Assembly (NCBI GenBank): GCA_964487155.1 | Contig: CAZAQB010000027.1 | Coordinates: 1 to 29,982, forward strand | Length of the DNA stretch: 29,982 bases | Direction: 5' to 3' | Origin: CAZAQB01 sp964487155 | Lineage (GTDB): Bacteria; Pseudomonadota; Gammaproteobacteria; Nitrococcales; Nitrococcaceae | Position numbers and translations under genes: made by a program | The notes under the pieces: generated by a model | What the model saw: the letters and a program-made list of their open reading frames with translations, nothing else | Database searches by the model: none | Told to the model about the DNA's origin: nothing | Shown here: piece by piece, positions 15,730 through 23,639 of the stretch | How positions within the stretch are numbered: position 1 is the stretch's first letter | How the letters are laid out: every line of letters starts with the position of its first letter

Positions 15730-16179
15730 TCAGCCGGAGAATTCGTCTATGCCCCGGTTGGCCAGCCGGTCGGCCTGCTCGTTGCCGTCGTGGCCGGAGT
15801 GGCCGCGGACCCACCGCCACTGGACCTCGTGGGCGGCGGCCAGTTCGTCGAGCCGGCGCCACAGGTCCTCGTTCTTTACCGGCTTGCGGGCCGCGGTGCG
15901 CCAGCCGCGGCGCTTCCACTGGGGAAGCCACTCGGTGATGCCCTTGCGCACATACTCGGAGTCGGTGGTGAGCACCACCTGGCAGGGCCGGCGCAGGGCC
16001 TCCAGGGCACGGATGGCGGCCATCAGCTCCATGCGGTTGTTGGTGGTGCGGGACTCGCCGCCGTGCAGGGTGCGCTCCCGGCCACCGTGGCGCAGCACCA
16101 CCCCCCAACCGCCGGGCCCCGGGTTCCCCCGGCAGGCGCCGTCGGTGAATATCTCCACGGGCGCATTGCGATCCGTCAT
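15730..16179 (-). CDS. rnhA: Ribonuclease HI
   Basis: A 149-residue type 1 RNase H that removes the RNA strand of RNA-DNA hybrids. The four catalytic carboxylates are visible: D13 (FTDGAC), E51 (NNRMELMAAI), D73 (TTDSEYV) and the Asp of GNEQADRLA, with His in VRGHSGHDGN. The basic handle region (WKRRGWRTAARKPVKN) of the E. coli-type enzyme is present. It ends 49 bases before the dnaQ start and follows the YafS-like methyltransferase by 48 bases. No strong ribosome-binding site is visible. Confidence 0.95.
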   Translation of the reverse strand: MTDRNAPVEIFTDGACRGNPGPGGWGVVLRHGGRERTLHGGESRTTNNRMELMAAIRALEALRRPCQVVLTTDSEYVRKGITEWLPQWKRRGWRTAARKPVKNEDLWRRLDELAAAHEVQWRWVRGHSGHDGNEQADRLANRGIDEFSG

Positions 16180-16227
16180 GCAGCGAGGGCTCGCGCAGCG
16201 CCTGGCGCCGGGTACCGGGTGCCGCGC

Positions 16228-16956
16228 TCAGCCATGGTGCCGACTGCGCCTCGTCGGAGCCGCCATCCCGCCGGGGAGGACGGCCAGCTTCGGCCGCCTC
16301 CAGACCAATCCCACGGGCGGGATGGCCTGCACCCGCTTCTGGGCCATGGTGAGGTAGACGCCGCCGCCGCGGCGTAGATAACGCCGGCCCCAGCGCTCCA
16401 GGGAATCCACCCGGTCCAGCAGCAGCCGGGCATTGACCGGGGGCGGGAATACCAGGCCGTCGGTGCCCAGCACGTCCAGGCCCAGCAGGCGCAGCCAGTC
16501 CTCGACCCGGCGGGATCCGATGGCGCGCCCGCCCCATGGCGGGTCCGCTCGGCCACCGGCCAGCAGCCGGCGCAGGCCCCACAAGCTGAACGGGTTGAAC
16601 CCCATCACCAGCAGGTGGCCCTCGGGAGCCACCACGCGCTCCGCCTCGCGCAGCACCGGATGGGGGGCGTCCCGAAACTCCAGCTGGTGGATCAGGACGA
16701 CCACGTCCAGCGAGTCGGATGTGAACGGCAGTTCGGCGGGGTCCGCGGCGATGTCCACCGGCCCGCCGGGCCAACGGTCCAGCAGCCACTGGCGGGTGTC
16801 GCCGAACAGGGCCGGACGCTGGCCGTCCCCGAAGGCCCCCACCTGGAGCATGCGCCGGGAGTGAATGCCCGCCAGGCGCCGCGCCAGCATGTCGCACTCC
16901 GCCCGCACCACCAGGCGGCCCAACCGGGTCCGGAACCAGTCCTGCAGGCTCTTCAT
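16228..16956 (-). CDS. YafS-like SAM methyltransferase
   Basis: A 242-residue class I methyltransferase-fold protein. A degenerate motif I (LQVGAFGDG near residue 37) is followed by a DIAADPAELPFTSDSLDVVVL stretch broken over residues 68-88 and a GHLLVMGFNPFSLWGLRRL segment typical of the YafS group. Position next to rnhA and dnaQ matches the gammaproteobacterial gloB-yafS-rnhA-dnaQ neighbourhood; gloB itself is not found here. The biochemical substrate of YafS is unknown. The start at 16956 is the only Met that gives the family N-terminus. Confidence 0.78.
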   Translation of the reverse strand: MKSLQDWFRTRLGRLVVRAECDMLARRLAGIHSRRMLQVGAFGDGQRPALFGDTRQWLLDRWPGGPVDIAADPAELPFTSDSLDVVVLIHQLEFRDAPHPVLREAERVVAPEGHLLVMGFNPFSLWGLRRLLAGGRADPPWGGRAIGSRRVEDWLRLLGLDVLGTDGLVFPPPVNARLLLDRVDSLERWGRRYLRRGGGVYLTMAQKRVQAIPPVGLVWRRPKLAVLPGGMAAPTRRSRHHG

Positions 16957-17240
16957 GGATGCATCATCGGATTCGGCCCAAGGTTCTGCGGCTGTCGTAA
17001 TCGAAGCAAGGATACCTTAGCGCCGGAGCTCACCACACCGGAACCGGCCTGCTTCAGCCTCCGCCGGCTGGAGAGCAGTTGCCGATTGCGCTAGTGTGGC
17101 GCGACCGATACGACCGGGCGTGGCGTGAAGCAGCGCGCAGAACCGCCGCCTGGCTCCGGGCTATTTTTCGGGTAGCGGGCCAGGCAGCGCGCCCCGGGAC
17201 GCGCTGCCTGCACACCAACAGCAAGAAGAGCGAGCACCGC

Positions 17241-18893
17241 ATGCCCACCGTCCTGCTCGGCCGCCTGGGGGCGGCAGTCGCGGCGGCCGGCCTGGCCGGC
17301 TGCGTGTTCCTGCCGGTGCAGGACGCACCGGCCACGGCCCAAGCGCCGGCGCCGGCCGTTGCCGGCACCGAACCCGCCGGCCCCGGCCCGGAGGCCTTGC
17401 TGCCGCCGGTGCTGTTTGCCGCCCATCCAGGGCTGCCCATGGATCACACCCTGGAGAGCGCACTCGGCGTGGTCACCATGCCGGACCTCTGGGATCGCAT
17501 CCGCCAGGGCTTCACTCTGCCCTGGGCGGCACATCCGCGGGTACGCCAGGAATTCGAATACTTCGCCGCCCGGCCGGGCTACATGCAGCGGGTCTCCGAG
17601 CGGGCCCGCCCCTTCCTCCACCACATCGTGGAGCAGGTCAGCGCCCGGGGCATGCCGCTGGAAATCGCCCTGCTGCCGGTGGTGGAGAGCGCCTTCCAGC
17701 CGTTCGCCTATTCCCACGGCCGCGCCTCGGGCATCTGGCAGTTTGTACCGGGCACTGGCCGCCACTTCGGCCTCAAGCAGACCTGGTGGTACGACGGCCG
17801 CCGTGACGTGATCGCCGCCACTGACGCCGCCCTGAACTATCTGCAACACCTGCACGACTATTTCGACGGCGACTGGCTGCTGGCGCTGGCGGCCTACAAC
17901 GCCGGTGAGGGCAACGTGCGCCGGGCGGTGCGGCGCAATGAACGGCGCGGGAAGCCGGTGGATTTCTGGAATCTGGACCTCCCCCGGGAGACCGAGGGCT
18001 ACGTGCCCAGGCTGCTGGCCATCCGCGACCTGGTGCGCCAGGCGGATGCCTACGGCCTGGACCTGCCCCGCATTCCCGACCAGCCCGCCATCGCCGTGCT
18101 GGAGCTGGACAGCCAGATCGACCTGGCCCTGGCCGCCGAACTGGCGGGCCTGCCCATGGACGCCATCTACCGGCTGAACCCGGGCTACAACCGCTGGGCC
18201 ACCGACCCGGAGGGCCCCCATCGCCTGGTGCTGCCCCTGGACCGGGCCGAGGCCTTCCAGCAGGGCCTCGCGGCCGTCGACCCCGCCGACCGGGTGCAGT
18301 GGCGCCGGCACCGGGTCCGTCCCGGCCAGACCCTGAGTCACATCGCCGGGGCGCACCGCACCACGGTGCCGGTGCTCAGGCAGATCAACGGCATCCGGGG
18401 GCACATGATCCGGGCCGGCGACCATCTGCTGGTACCGGCGGCGCGCCGCGCCGCCGGTGCCTACAGCCTCAGCGAGCCCCAGCGCCGGGCGGCTCTCGCC
18501 AGCCGCGACAGGCCGGGGGTCAAGCAGATGCATCGGGTACGCCGGGGCGACTCTCTCTGGAGGATCTCCCGGCGCTATGGGGTGAGCGTGCGCCAGCTCT
18601 CCAGCTGGAATCGCATCGCTCCGGGGGACACCCTGCGCCCCGGGCAGCGGCTGGTTCTCTGGACTGAAAACGATTCGAGCCGGCCGGTGAGCTTGAACAA
18701 CGGGCCCTCCGCGCGGATGCAGTCGGTGCACTACACCGTGCGCCGCGGCGACTCCCTGTACCGCATCGCCGAGCGCTTCAACGTCACGGTGGCGGCGGTG
18801 TGCCGCTGGAACGGCATCGACCGGGAGACCTACCTGCAGCCCGGGCAGCGGCTGCGCCTGCAGGTGGATGTCACCCGCCAGAGCAGCGGCTGA
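17241..18893 (+). CDS. mltD: Membrane-bound lytic murein transglycosylase D with three LysM domains
   Basis: A 550-residue peptidoglycan lytic transglycosylase that cleaves glycan strands to 1,6-anhydro products. A lipoprotein signal ends in LAGC with lipidated C21. The catalytic SLT domain spans about residues 130-260, with catalytic E149 in VVESAFQPFAYSHGRASG, then GIWQFVPGTG and AYNAGEGNV. Three LysM peptidoglycan-binding repeats follow at about 357-400, 430-474 and 496-541. The ATG at 17241 is preferred to an upstream one because it directly begins the signal peptide. It diverges from the yafS-like gene across 284 bases. Its stop runs into a terminator hairpin. Confidence 0.93.
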   Translation: MPTVLLGRLGAAVAAAGLAGCVFLPVQDAPATAQAPAPAVAGTEPAGPGPEALLPPVLFAAHPGLPMDHTLESALGVVTMPDLWDRIRQGFTLPWAAHPRVRQEFEYFAARPGYMQRVSERARPFLHHIVEQVSARGMPLEIALLPVVESAFQPFAYSHGRASGIWQFVPGTGRHFGLKQTWWYDGRRDVIAATDAALNYLQHLHDYFDGDWLLALAAYNAGEGNVRRAVRRNERRGKPVDFWNLDLPRETEGYVPRLLAIRDLVRQADAYGLDLPRIPDQPAIAVLELDSQIDLALAAELAGLPMDAIYRLNPGYNRWATDPEGPHRLVLPLDRAEAFQQGLAAVDPADRVQWRRHRVRPGQTLSHIAGAHRTTVPVLRQINGIRGHMIRAGDHLLVPAARRAAGAYSLSEPQRRAALASRDRPGVKQMHRVRRGDSLWRISRRYGVSVRQLSSWNRIAPGDTLRPGQRLVLWTENDSSRPVSLNNGPSARMQSVHYTVRRGDSLYRIAERFNVTVAAVCRWNGIDRETYLQPGQRLRLQVDVTRQSSG

Positions 18894-18913
18894 CCGGCAC
18901 CGCCCTGTGCCGG
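18894..18913. terminator. Hairpin between mltD and minE
   Basis: CCGGCAC and GTGCCGG form a 7-bp stem with a 6-base loop, beginning immediately after the mltD stop and 22 bases before the convergent minE stop. No long T-run follows, so a bidirectional or Rho-assisted terminator is the likely role. Confidence 0.6.
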
Positions 18914-18935
18914 CGCACGGGCCCGGACGCCTGCG

Positions 18936-19211
18936 TCAGCGGGCCCCGGCCCGGCGGGATGGCGTGTCGGGCAGGGTGATGTTCAGCTCCAGCACCTCGC
19001 AGTCGCCCTCTTTATCGACGGACATGCGGATGGCGTCCTGCTCCACCGCCACATAGCGGCGGATCACTGCGAGCAGTTCCTTCTGCAGCGCCGGGAGATA
19101 GTCGGGGCCGCCGCCGTTGCCGCGCTCGCGGGCCACGATGATCTGCAGCCGCTCCTTGGCGACGGACGCCGAGCCTTTGCGCTGCGACCTGAAATAGCTC
19201 AGAAAATTCAT
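18936..19211 (-). CDS. minE: Cell division topological specificity factor MinE
   Basis: A 91-residue protein that binds MinD, stimulates its ATPase and drives the pole-to-pole oscillation that confines the MinC inhibitor away from midcell. The N-terminal membrane-targeting and anti-MinCD helix (MNFLSYF, then ASVAKERLQIIVARERG) and the C-terminal dimerisation domain (LLAVIRRYVAVEQDAIRM, then DCEVLELNITLP) are complete. Length is close to E. coli MinE (88). It starts four bases after the minD stop, the usual minCDE order. Confidence 0.95.
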   Translation of the reverse strand: MNFLSYFRSQRKGSASVAKERLQIIVARERGNGGGPDYLPALQKELLAVIRRYVAVEQDAIRMSVDKEGDCEVLELNITLPDTPSRRAGAR

Positions 19212-19215
19212 TGTC

Positions 19216-20022
19216 CTAGCCCCCGAATAGGCGTCCGAACAGGCCGCGCTTCTGCTCCAGGAAGCGGTGCTCCCGCTCCTCCCCGAGGAACCGGGCCACA
19301 GCGTCCTGGTAGGCCTGCCCTGCAGGGCCCTTGTCCTGGAGAATCACGGGGATGCCGGCGTTGGAGGACTCCAGGACCCCTTCCGACTCCGGGATCACGC
19401 CCAGCAGATCGATAGCCAGGATCTCCTGTACATCGGCCACGCTCAGCATCTCGCCGCGGCCCACCCGGGCCGGCGAGTAGCGGGTGATCAGCAGATGGGT
19501 GCGCACCGGCTCGGCCCCCTGCTCCGCCCGGCGGCTGCGGCTTGCGAGCAGGCCGATGACGCGATCCGAATCGCGCACCGAGGAGACCTCGGGATTGGTC
19601 ACCACCAACGCCTCGTCGGCGAAGTACATGGCCAGATGGGCGCCCCGCTCGATGCCCGCCGGGGAATCGCAGATGACGTAGTCGAAGTCGTCGGCGAGCT
19701 GCTCCAGGATCTGCTGCACGCCCTCCTGGGTCAGCGCGTCCTTGTCGCGGGTCTGGGAGGCCGGCAGGATGCACAGCCCGTCCACCCGCTTGTCCTTGAT
19801 CAGCGCCTGGCCCAGGCTCGCATCGCCCTGGATGACATTGACGAAGTCGTAGACCACCCGGCGCTCACAGCCCATGATCAGGTCCAGATTGCGCAGCCCG
19901 ACGTCGAAATCCACCACCGCGGTGCGGTGGCCTGCATTCGCCAGGCCGGCGGCAAAGGAGGCGCTGCTGGTGGTCTTGCCCACGCCGCCCTTGCCCGAAG
20001 TGACCACGATGATCTTTCCCAC
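19216..20022 (-). CDS. minD: Septum site-determining ATPase MinD
   Basis: A 268-residue ParA-family ATPase that binds the membrane in its ATP form, recruits MinC and is displaced by MinE. The deviant Walker A is SGKGGVGKTT with K11 and K16, followed by DFDVGLRNLD and DSPAGIE. The C-terminal amphipathic membrane-targeting helix (FLEQKRGLFGRLFGG) is present. The start is a GTG at 20022 with GGGGAGG about eight bases upstream; it gives the family N-terminus (V/MGKIIVVTSG) directly, and the frame further upstream is unrelated. It lies 43 bases after minC. Confidence 0.95.
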   Translation of the reverse strand: MGKIIVVTSGKGGVGKTTSSASFAAGLANAGHRTAVVDFDVGLRNLDLIMGCERRVVYDFVNVIQGDASLGQALIKDKRVDGLCILPASQTRDKDALTQEGVQQILEQLADDFDYVICDSPAGIERGAHLAMYFADEALVVTNPEVSSVRDSDRVIGLLASRSRRAEQGAEPVRTHLLITRYSPARVGRGEMLSVADVQEILAIDLLGVIPESEGVLESSNAGIPVILQDKGPAGQAYQDAVARFLGEEREHRFLEQKRGLFGRLFGG

Positions 20023-20065
20023 GACAGCAACCTCCCCAGGCGGACCGCGGGCAGCGCCGAACGGC

Positions 20066-20791
20066 TCAGCGCTCCCCCTGTAACCCCGACAACGCCTCGA
20101 TGCGCAGGTGCTCGCCGTCCAGCCGCACCTGCACCGCCCGACCCAGCATGTCCTGGGGCAGGCGTTCGCTGACCATGTAACTGCCGGCGATGGACAGCAG
20201 TTCCGCCCCCAGCTGATGGCAGAAGATGCGCGCCTCCCGGTCCCCCTGCACGCCGGCCAGGGCCCGGCCGCGCAGGGCACCGTAGACGTGCACATGCCCG
20301 TCGGCCAGCACTTCCGCGCCGGCGCTCACCGCTGCCAGCACCACCAGATCGCCGCCCCGGGCATAGATCTGCTGACCCGAGCGCACCGGCGCGCTCACCA
20401 GACGGCTGGCCCCCGCGGCGGGTGCGGCCAGCGGTGGGGCGCTGCGCCGGGCGCTGCTGCTGCCTTCCAGGCCCCGCATCAGCGTGAGACCCGCGGCCTC
20501 GGCGACCGTCTCGTCCATGCCCACTGCGCCGACCGGCACCATGGCCCGCTCTCGAATGAGGCCCAGCGCCGCCTGGAGAGCGGCAGGATCCGGCCGCTGC
20601 TCCAGGGCACTGGCGTCCAGCACCACCGGCGCCCGGTCGAACAGCCCCTGGGAACGGGCCAGCAGCTGGTCCAGATCGGGGCCCAGTCGATTCGCATCCA
20701 GACTTAGCACCCGGAGCACGGTCAGGGTCGCCATGCGGCCCTTGATCTCCACCGTGGAGACGGACGAATCGGATGGCGCACGGGAACTCAT
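20066..20791 (-). CDS. minC: Septum site-determining protein MinC
   Basis: A 241-residue FtsZ polymerisation inhibitor. The N-terminal FtsZ-binding domain (about residues 12-105) is joined by an Ala/Ser/Pro-rich linker to the C-terminal beta-helix domain, where VRSGQQIYARGGDLVVLAAVS, split around residue 145, and VHVYGALRGRALAG are the signature segments that bind MinD. E. coli MinC is 231 residues. The ATG at 20791 was chosen for length; its upstream sequence has no clear ribosome-binding site. It is the first gene of minCDE, so its promoter must lie in the repeat-rich region 20792-21445, but none was convincing. Confidence 0.92.
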   Translation of the reverse strand: MSSRAPSDSSVSTVEIKGRMATLTVLRVLSLDANRLGPDLDQLLARSQGLFDRAPVVLDASALEQRPDPAALQAALGLIRERAMVPVGAVGMDETVAEAAGLTLMRGLEGSSSARRSAPPLAAPAAGASRLVSAPVRSGQQIYARGGDLVVLAAVSAGAEVLADGHVHVYGALRGRALAGVQGDREARIFCHQLGAELLSIAGSYMVSERLPQDMLGRAVQVRLDGEHLRIEALSGLQGER

Positions 20792-21038
20792 GGGAGGAGC
20801 ACCAGGCGAGAGGGCGAGGCAAACAGGCCGGCGGGGCTGGCCAACGGCGTTGTCTCCTGGGCGCAGGGGCGCCCGGCCAAGGTCCGCGATACCGACGGCG
20901 CGGGCCTGTGGCACGCGCCCGACGAAACTGCGCGGACGATATCACAGATCGGCCGCAGACACTCTATATCGGGCGACGACCGGACATGATCCCTAGATGT
21001 TGGGGTCGGCGCTAGTGCTGCAGGGGCGACCGCAGTGC

Positions 21039-21064
21039 TTAGCCACAGATTAACGCGGATTGAG
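21039..21064 (+). repeat. CACAGATTAACGCGGAT repeat, copy 1
   Basis: A 23-base core beginning TTAGCCACAGATTAAC is identical at 21290. The two direct copies bound 251 bases that contain both REP hairpins of this region. Confidence 0.75.
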
Positions 21065-21135
21065 AGGGTGTTTACAACATCAGGCACGCGGTAGCACGGG
21101 GTGGGGATCCCGCCCGGCGCCGAGCGAAGCCCGCC

Positions 21136-21162
21136 GTAGGGCAGGTTGCGAAGAAACCTGCC
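21136..21162 (+). repeat. REP-type hairpin, GCGRAGA-loop family, copy 2
   Basis: GTAG (21136-21139) is followed by stem GGCAGGTT/AACCTGCC with loop GCGAAGA. Compared with copies 1 and 3, the outer arm bases differ on both sides so that pairing is kept. A small palindrome CCATCGGGCGATGG follows at 21161-21174. Confidence 0.75.
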
Positions 21163-21243
21163 ATCGGGCGATGGCATCGGTACCGCGGATCGGTTCGGGC
21201 ACCCGGGCTCGGCGATTGGCAGCTTGGCGTTTGCTACGCTGGC

Positions 21244-21272
21244 CCCCACGTTTCTTCGCAACGTGGGTCTAC
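21244..21272 (-). repeat. REP-type hairpin, GCGRAGA-loop family, copy 3
   Basis: On the minus strand GTAG (21272-21269), one extra A, then stem CCCACGTT/AACGTGGG with loop GCGAAGA. It faces copy 2 in inverted orientation about 80 bases away, a REPIN/BIME-like arrangement. Confidence 0.7.
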
Positions 21273-21289
21273 GGCGGCTCGGGCTCCCC

Positions 21290-21315
21290 TTAGCCACAGA
21301 TTAACGCGGATTAAG
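21290..21315 (+). repeat. CACAGATTAACGCGGAT repeat, copy 2
   Basis: Same core as at 21039, then diverging after GGATTAAG. A third, inverted and more diverged copy lies at 21417-21440 just before the htpG stop. Confidence 0.75.
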
Positions 21316-21416
21316 AAAGTGCCTTGAACGGGGCGTTGTGCGATCACGCTCCTGGCAGGAGGCCGCCACGCGCCCGGACCAGCCGGCAAGTGGCCCTGGT
21401 ATCCCACCATCTGTAT

Positions 21417-21440
21417 CCATCCGTGTTCATCTGTAGCTTA
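21417..21440 (-). repeat. CACAGATTAACGCGGAT-like repeat, copy 3, inverted
   Basis: On the minus strand it reads TAAGCTACAGATGAACACGG then ATGG, matching the other copies with about four substitutions. It lies six bases downstream of the htpG stop codon. Confidence 0.6.
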
Positions 21441-21445
21441 CGCTG

Positions 21446-23356
21446 TCAGGTTTTCACCGCCTCTTCTGTCCCGGCGTGAGCGGGTGACTCCAGCAGCAGC
21501 GCGTTCATGCGCCGCACGAAGCCGGCGGGGTCCTCCAGCTGCCCGCCCTCGGCCAGCAGCGCCTGGTCGAACAGCAGCGCCGACCAGTCAGCCAGCTGGT
21601 CGGGTTCCTGGCGCAGGCGGGCCAGCAGGGGATGGTCGGGATTCACCTCCAGCACCGGGCGGCTGCGAGGGGCCTCGTGGCCGGCGGCCCGCAGCATGCG
21701 CTCCAGGTGCATGCCAAGCTCGTACTCCCCCACCACCAGGCAGGCCGGGGATTCAGTGAGCCGGGCACTGGGCCGCACATCGGACACCCGCTCACCGAGG
21801 GCCTCCTTGATCTGCCCCAGCAGATCGCGGACCGCCTCGGGCACCGGGTAGGCATCGTCGCTGCCGGATTTTTCGGTCTCGCCCTCCAGCTCCTCGGGCT
21901 TGAAATCGCCCTTGGCCACCGAGCGCAGGGGCTTGTTTTGGTACTCGGTGAGGTACTGCGCCAGCCACTCGTCCACCGGCTCGTGGAGCAGCAGCACTTC
22001 GACACCGTGCTTGCGGAACACCTCCAGGTGGGGGCTGTTGCGGGCGGCGTTGAAGCTGTCGGCGGTGACGTAGTAGATGGCCTTCTGGGACTCGGGCATG
22101 CGAGCCAGGTAGTCGTCCAGGGACACCGTGGCCTCGGGGCTGTCGTCCCGGGTAGAGGAGAAGCGCAGCAGCCGGGCAATGGCCTGCTGGTGCTCGCGGT
22201 CCTCCACGATGCCTTCCTTGAGCACGGTGCCGAACTCCTTCCAGAAGGTCACGTAGCGCTCGGGCTCGTCCCGCGCCAGCTTCTCCAGCTGGTCGAGGAT
22301 GCGCCGCACCGAGGCGGTGCGGATGCGGTCGATGAGCTTGTTGTGCTGGAGCAGCTCGCGGGAGACGTTGAGCGGCAGGTCGTCGGAGTCCACCACGCCG
22401 CGGACGAAGCGCAGGTAGCGGGGCATCAGGTGCTCGGGATCCTCCATGATGAACACCCGGCGCACATACAGGCGCACGCCATGGTGCTGCTCGCGCTCGA
22501 ACAGGTCGAAGGGCCGGCTGCCGGGCACGAACAGCAGCGCGGTGTAGGACTGGTTGCCCTCCACCTTGTTGTGCACCCAGGTGAGCGGCTCGCCCGGATC
22601 GTGGGCCACGTGGCGGTAGAACTCCCGGTATTCCTCGTCGGAGATATCGCTCTTGGGGCGCATCCACAGCGCCGAGGCCTGGTTGACGGTTTCCTCCTCG
22701 CCTTCATCCTCCCCGGCCATGCGGATGGGGAGGGAGATGTGGTCGGAGTAGCGGCGCACCAGCGCCTTGATGCGTGAGGGCTCCAGGAACTCCCGGGCAT
22801 CCTCGCGCAGATGCAGGGTCACATCCGTGCCCCGGGCGGCGCGCTCCTGGTACTCGACACTGAACCGGCCCTGGCCGTCGGACTCCCAGCGCACCCCCTG
22901 GTCTGCCGCCAGGCCCGCCCGGCGGGTGTGAACCTCTACCCGCTCGGCAACGATGAACGCCGAGTAGAAGCCGACGCCGAACTGGCCGATGAGTTGGGCG
23001 GCCCCGGCCTGGTCGGCGGACAGCGCCTCCAGGAACTGCCGCGTTCCGGAGCGGGCGATGGTGCCCAGGTGCTCCACCACCTCGTCCCGGGTCATGCCGA
23101 TGCCGTTGTCGCTGACGGTGAGGGTGCCCGCGTCGGCATCCACGCTCAGGCGAATCGCCGGGTCGGGATCCTGCTCCCACAGTGCCTCGTGCTGCAGCGC
23201 CTCGAAGCGCAGCCGGTCGGCCGCATCGGAGGCATTGGAGATCAGCTCGCGGAGGAAGATCTCCCGGTTGCTGTACAGGGAGTGGATCATCAGGTCCAGG
23301 ATCTGCCGGACCTCGGCCTGGAACTCCAGGGTTTCCCGCTGGGCTTCTGCGTTCAT
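21446..23356 (-). CDS. htpG: Hsp90-family chaperone HtpG
   Basis: A 636-residue cytosolic ATP-dependent chaperone. The N-terminal GHKL ATPase domain shows ELISNASDAADRL (ATP-binding Glu and Asn), DNGIGMT and GQFGVGFYSAF. The middle domain carries the catalytic-loop region (LPLNVSRELLQ). The C-terminal dimerisation domain ends without a eukaryotic MEEVD tail. E. coli HtpG is 624 residues. The ATG at 23356 was chosen because it begins MNAEAQRETLEFQAEV, the family N-terminus; the 37 codons open upstream run into a promoter and the MITE-like repeat. A sigma-32-type promoter lies about 40 bases upstream of the start, consistent with heat induction. Confidence 0.95.
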   Translation of the reverse strand: MNAEAQRETLEFQAEVRQILDLMIHSLYSNREIFLRELISNASDAADRLRFEALQHEALWEQDPDPAIRLSVDADAGTLTVSDNGIGMTRDEVVEHLGTIARSGTRQFLEALSADQAGAAQLIGQFGVGFYSAFIVAERVEVHTRRAGLAADQGVRWESDGQGRFSVEYQERAARGTDVTLHLREDAREFLEPSRIKALVRRYSDHISLPIRMAGEDEGEEETVNQASALWMRPKSDISDEEYREFYRHVAHDPGEPLTWVHNKVEGNQSYTALLFVPGSRPFDLFEREQHHGVRLYVRRVFIMEDPEHLMPRYLRFVRGVVDSDDLPLNVSRELLQHNKLIDRIRTASVRRILDQLEKLARDEPERYVTFWKEFGTVLKEGIVEDREHQQAIARLLRFSSTRDDSPEATVSLDDYLARMPESQKAIYYVTADSFNAARNSPHLEVFRKHGVEVLLLHEPVDEWLAQYLTEYQNKPLRSVAKGDFKPEELEGETEKSGSDDAYPVPEAVRDLLGQIKEALGERVSDVRPSARLTESPACLVVGEYELGMHLERMLRAAGHEAPRSRPVLEVNPDHPLLARLRQEPDQLADWSALLFDQALLAEGGQLEDPAGFVRRMNALLLESPAHAGTEEAVKT

Positions 23357-23403
23357 GCTGAGCTTCCCATGGCTGTCACAAGCGGTACGTTCGACGTCGC
23401 CAG

Positions 23404-23432
23404 AGATGGGATTGGGCGCACCGGCTTTCAAG
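23404..23432 (-). promoter_or_regulatory. Sigma-32 (heat-shock) promoter of htpG
   Basis: On the minus strand, CTTGAAA (23432-23426) is followed after 14 bases by TCCCATCT (23411-23404). The sigma-32 consensus is CTTGAAA, 13-14 bases, CCCCATNT, so the -35 is exact and the -10 has one mismatch. Predicted transcription start near 23397, leaving a leader of about 40 bases before htpG. The MITE-like element ends about 11 bases upstream of the -35. Confidence 0.8.
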
Positions 23433-23443
23433 GCACGGGCTAA

Positions 23444-23604
23444 CCCGAAGATTTCACAAATTTGCACCGATCTCGCTTGTCTCTTGGCCCCACAAAGAAT
23501 CTTTTCTCAGTCGGCCGTACTCACCGATACGCCGCTCCTTCGAAAAGTCCCTTGTGAAACCAATATCCTACGCGATACCAGCACAAATTCATGAAATCTT
23601 CGGG
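23444..23604 (-). mobile_element. 161-bp MITE-like element, copy 2, with CTAA target duplication
   Basis: Inverted relative to the copy at 5256-5416, same length, about 96% identical by hand. Both ends carry the CCCGAAGATTTCA terminal repeat. It is flanked on both sides by CTAA (23440-23443 and 23605-23608), a direct 4-bp target duplication. No coding capacity. It occupies most of the divergent gap between htpG and the coiled-coil gene. Confidence 0.85.
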
Positions 23605-23639
23605 CTAAAGACTCCGGGCTTTCTGCCGATGGGCTGCCC

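Larger units (their letters stand above)
20792..21445. other. Repeat-rich intergenic region between minC and htpG
   Basis: About 650 bases with no credible gene. It holds two REP-type hairpins in inverse orientation (21136-21162 and 21244-21272) and three copies of a CACAGATTAACGCGGAT-like repeat (21039, 21290 and, inverted, 21417). Base composition between the repeats is mixed. Probably an extragenic repeat landing zone. Confidence 0.7.

Noticed and set aside
17079..17240. Earlier in-frame ATG for mltD at 17079
   Set aside because: It would place 54 Arg-rich residues before a clear lipoprotein signal peptide; the ATG at 17241 starts the signal directly.
21060..21293. Short open frames in the minC-htpG gap
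   Set aside because: They cross REP hairpins and dispersed repeats, have no ribosome-binding site and no recognisable protein features.
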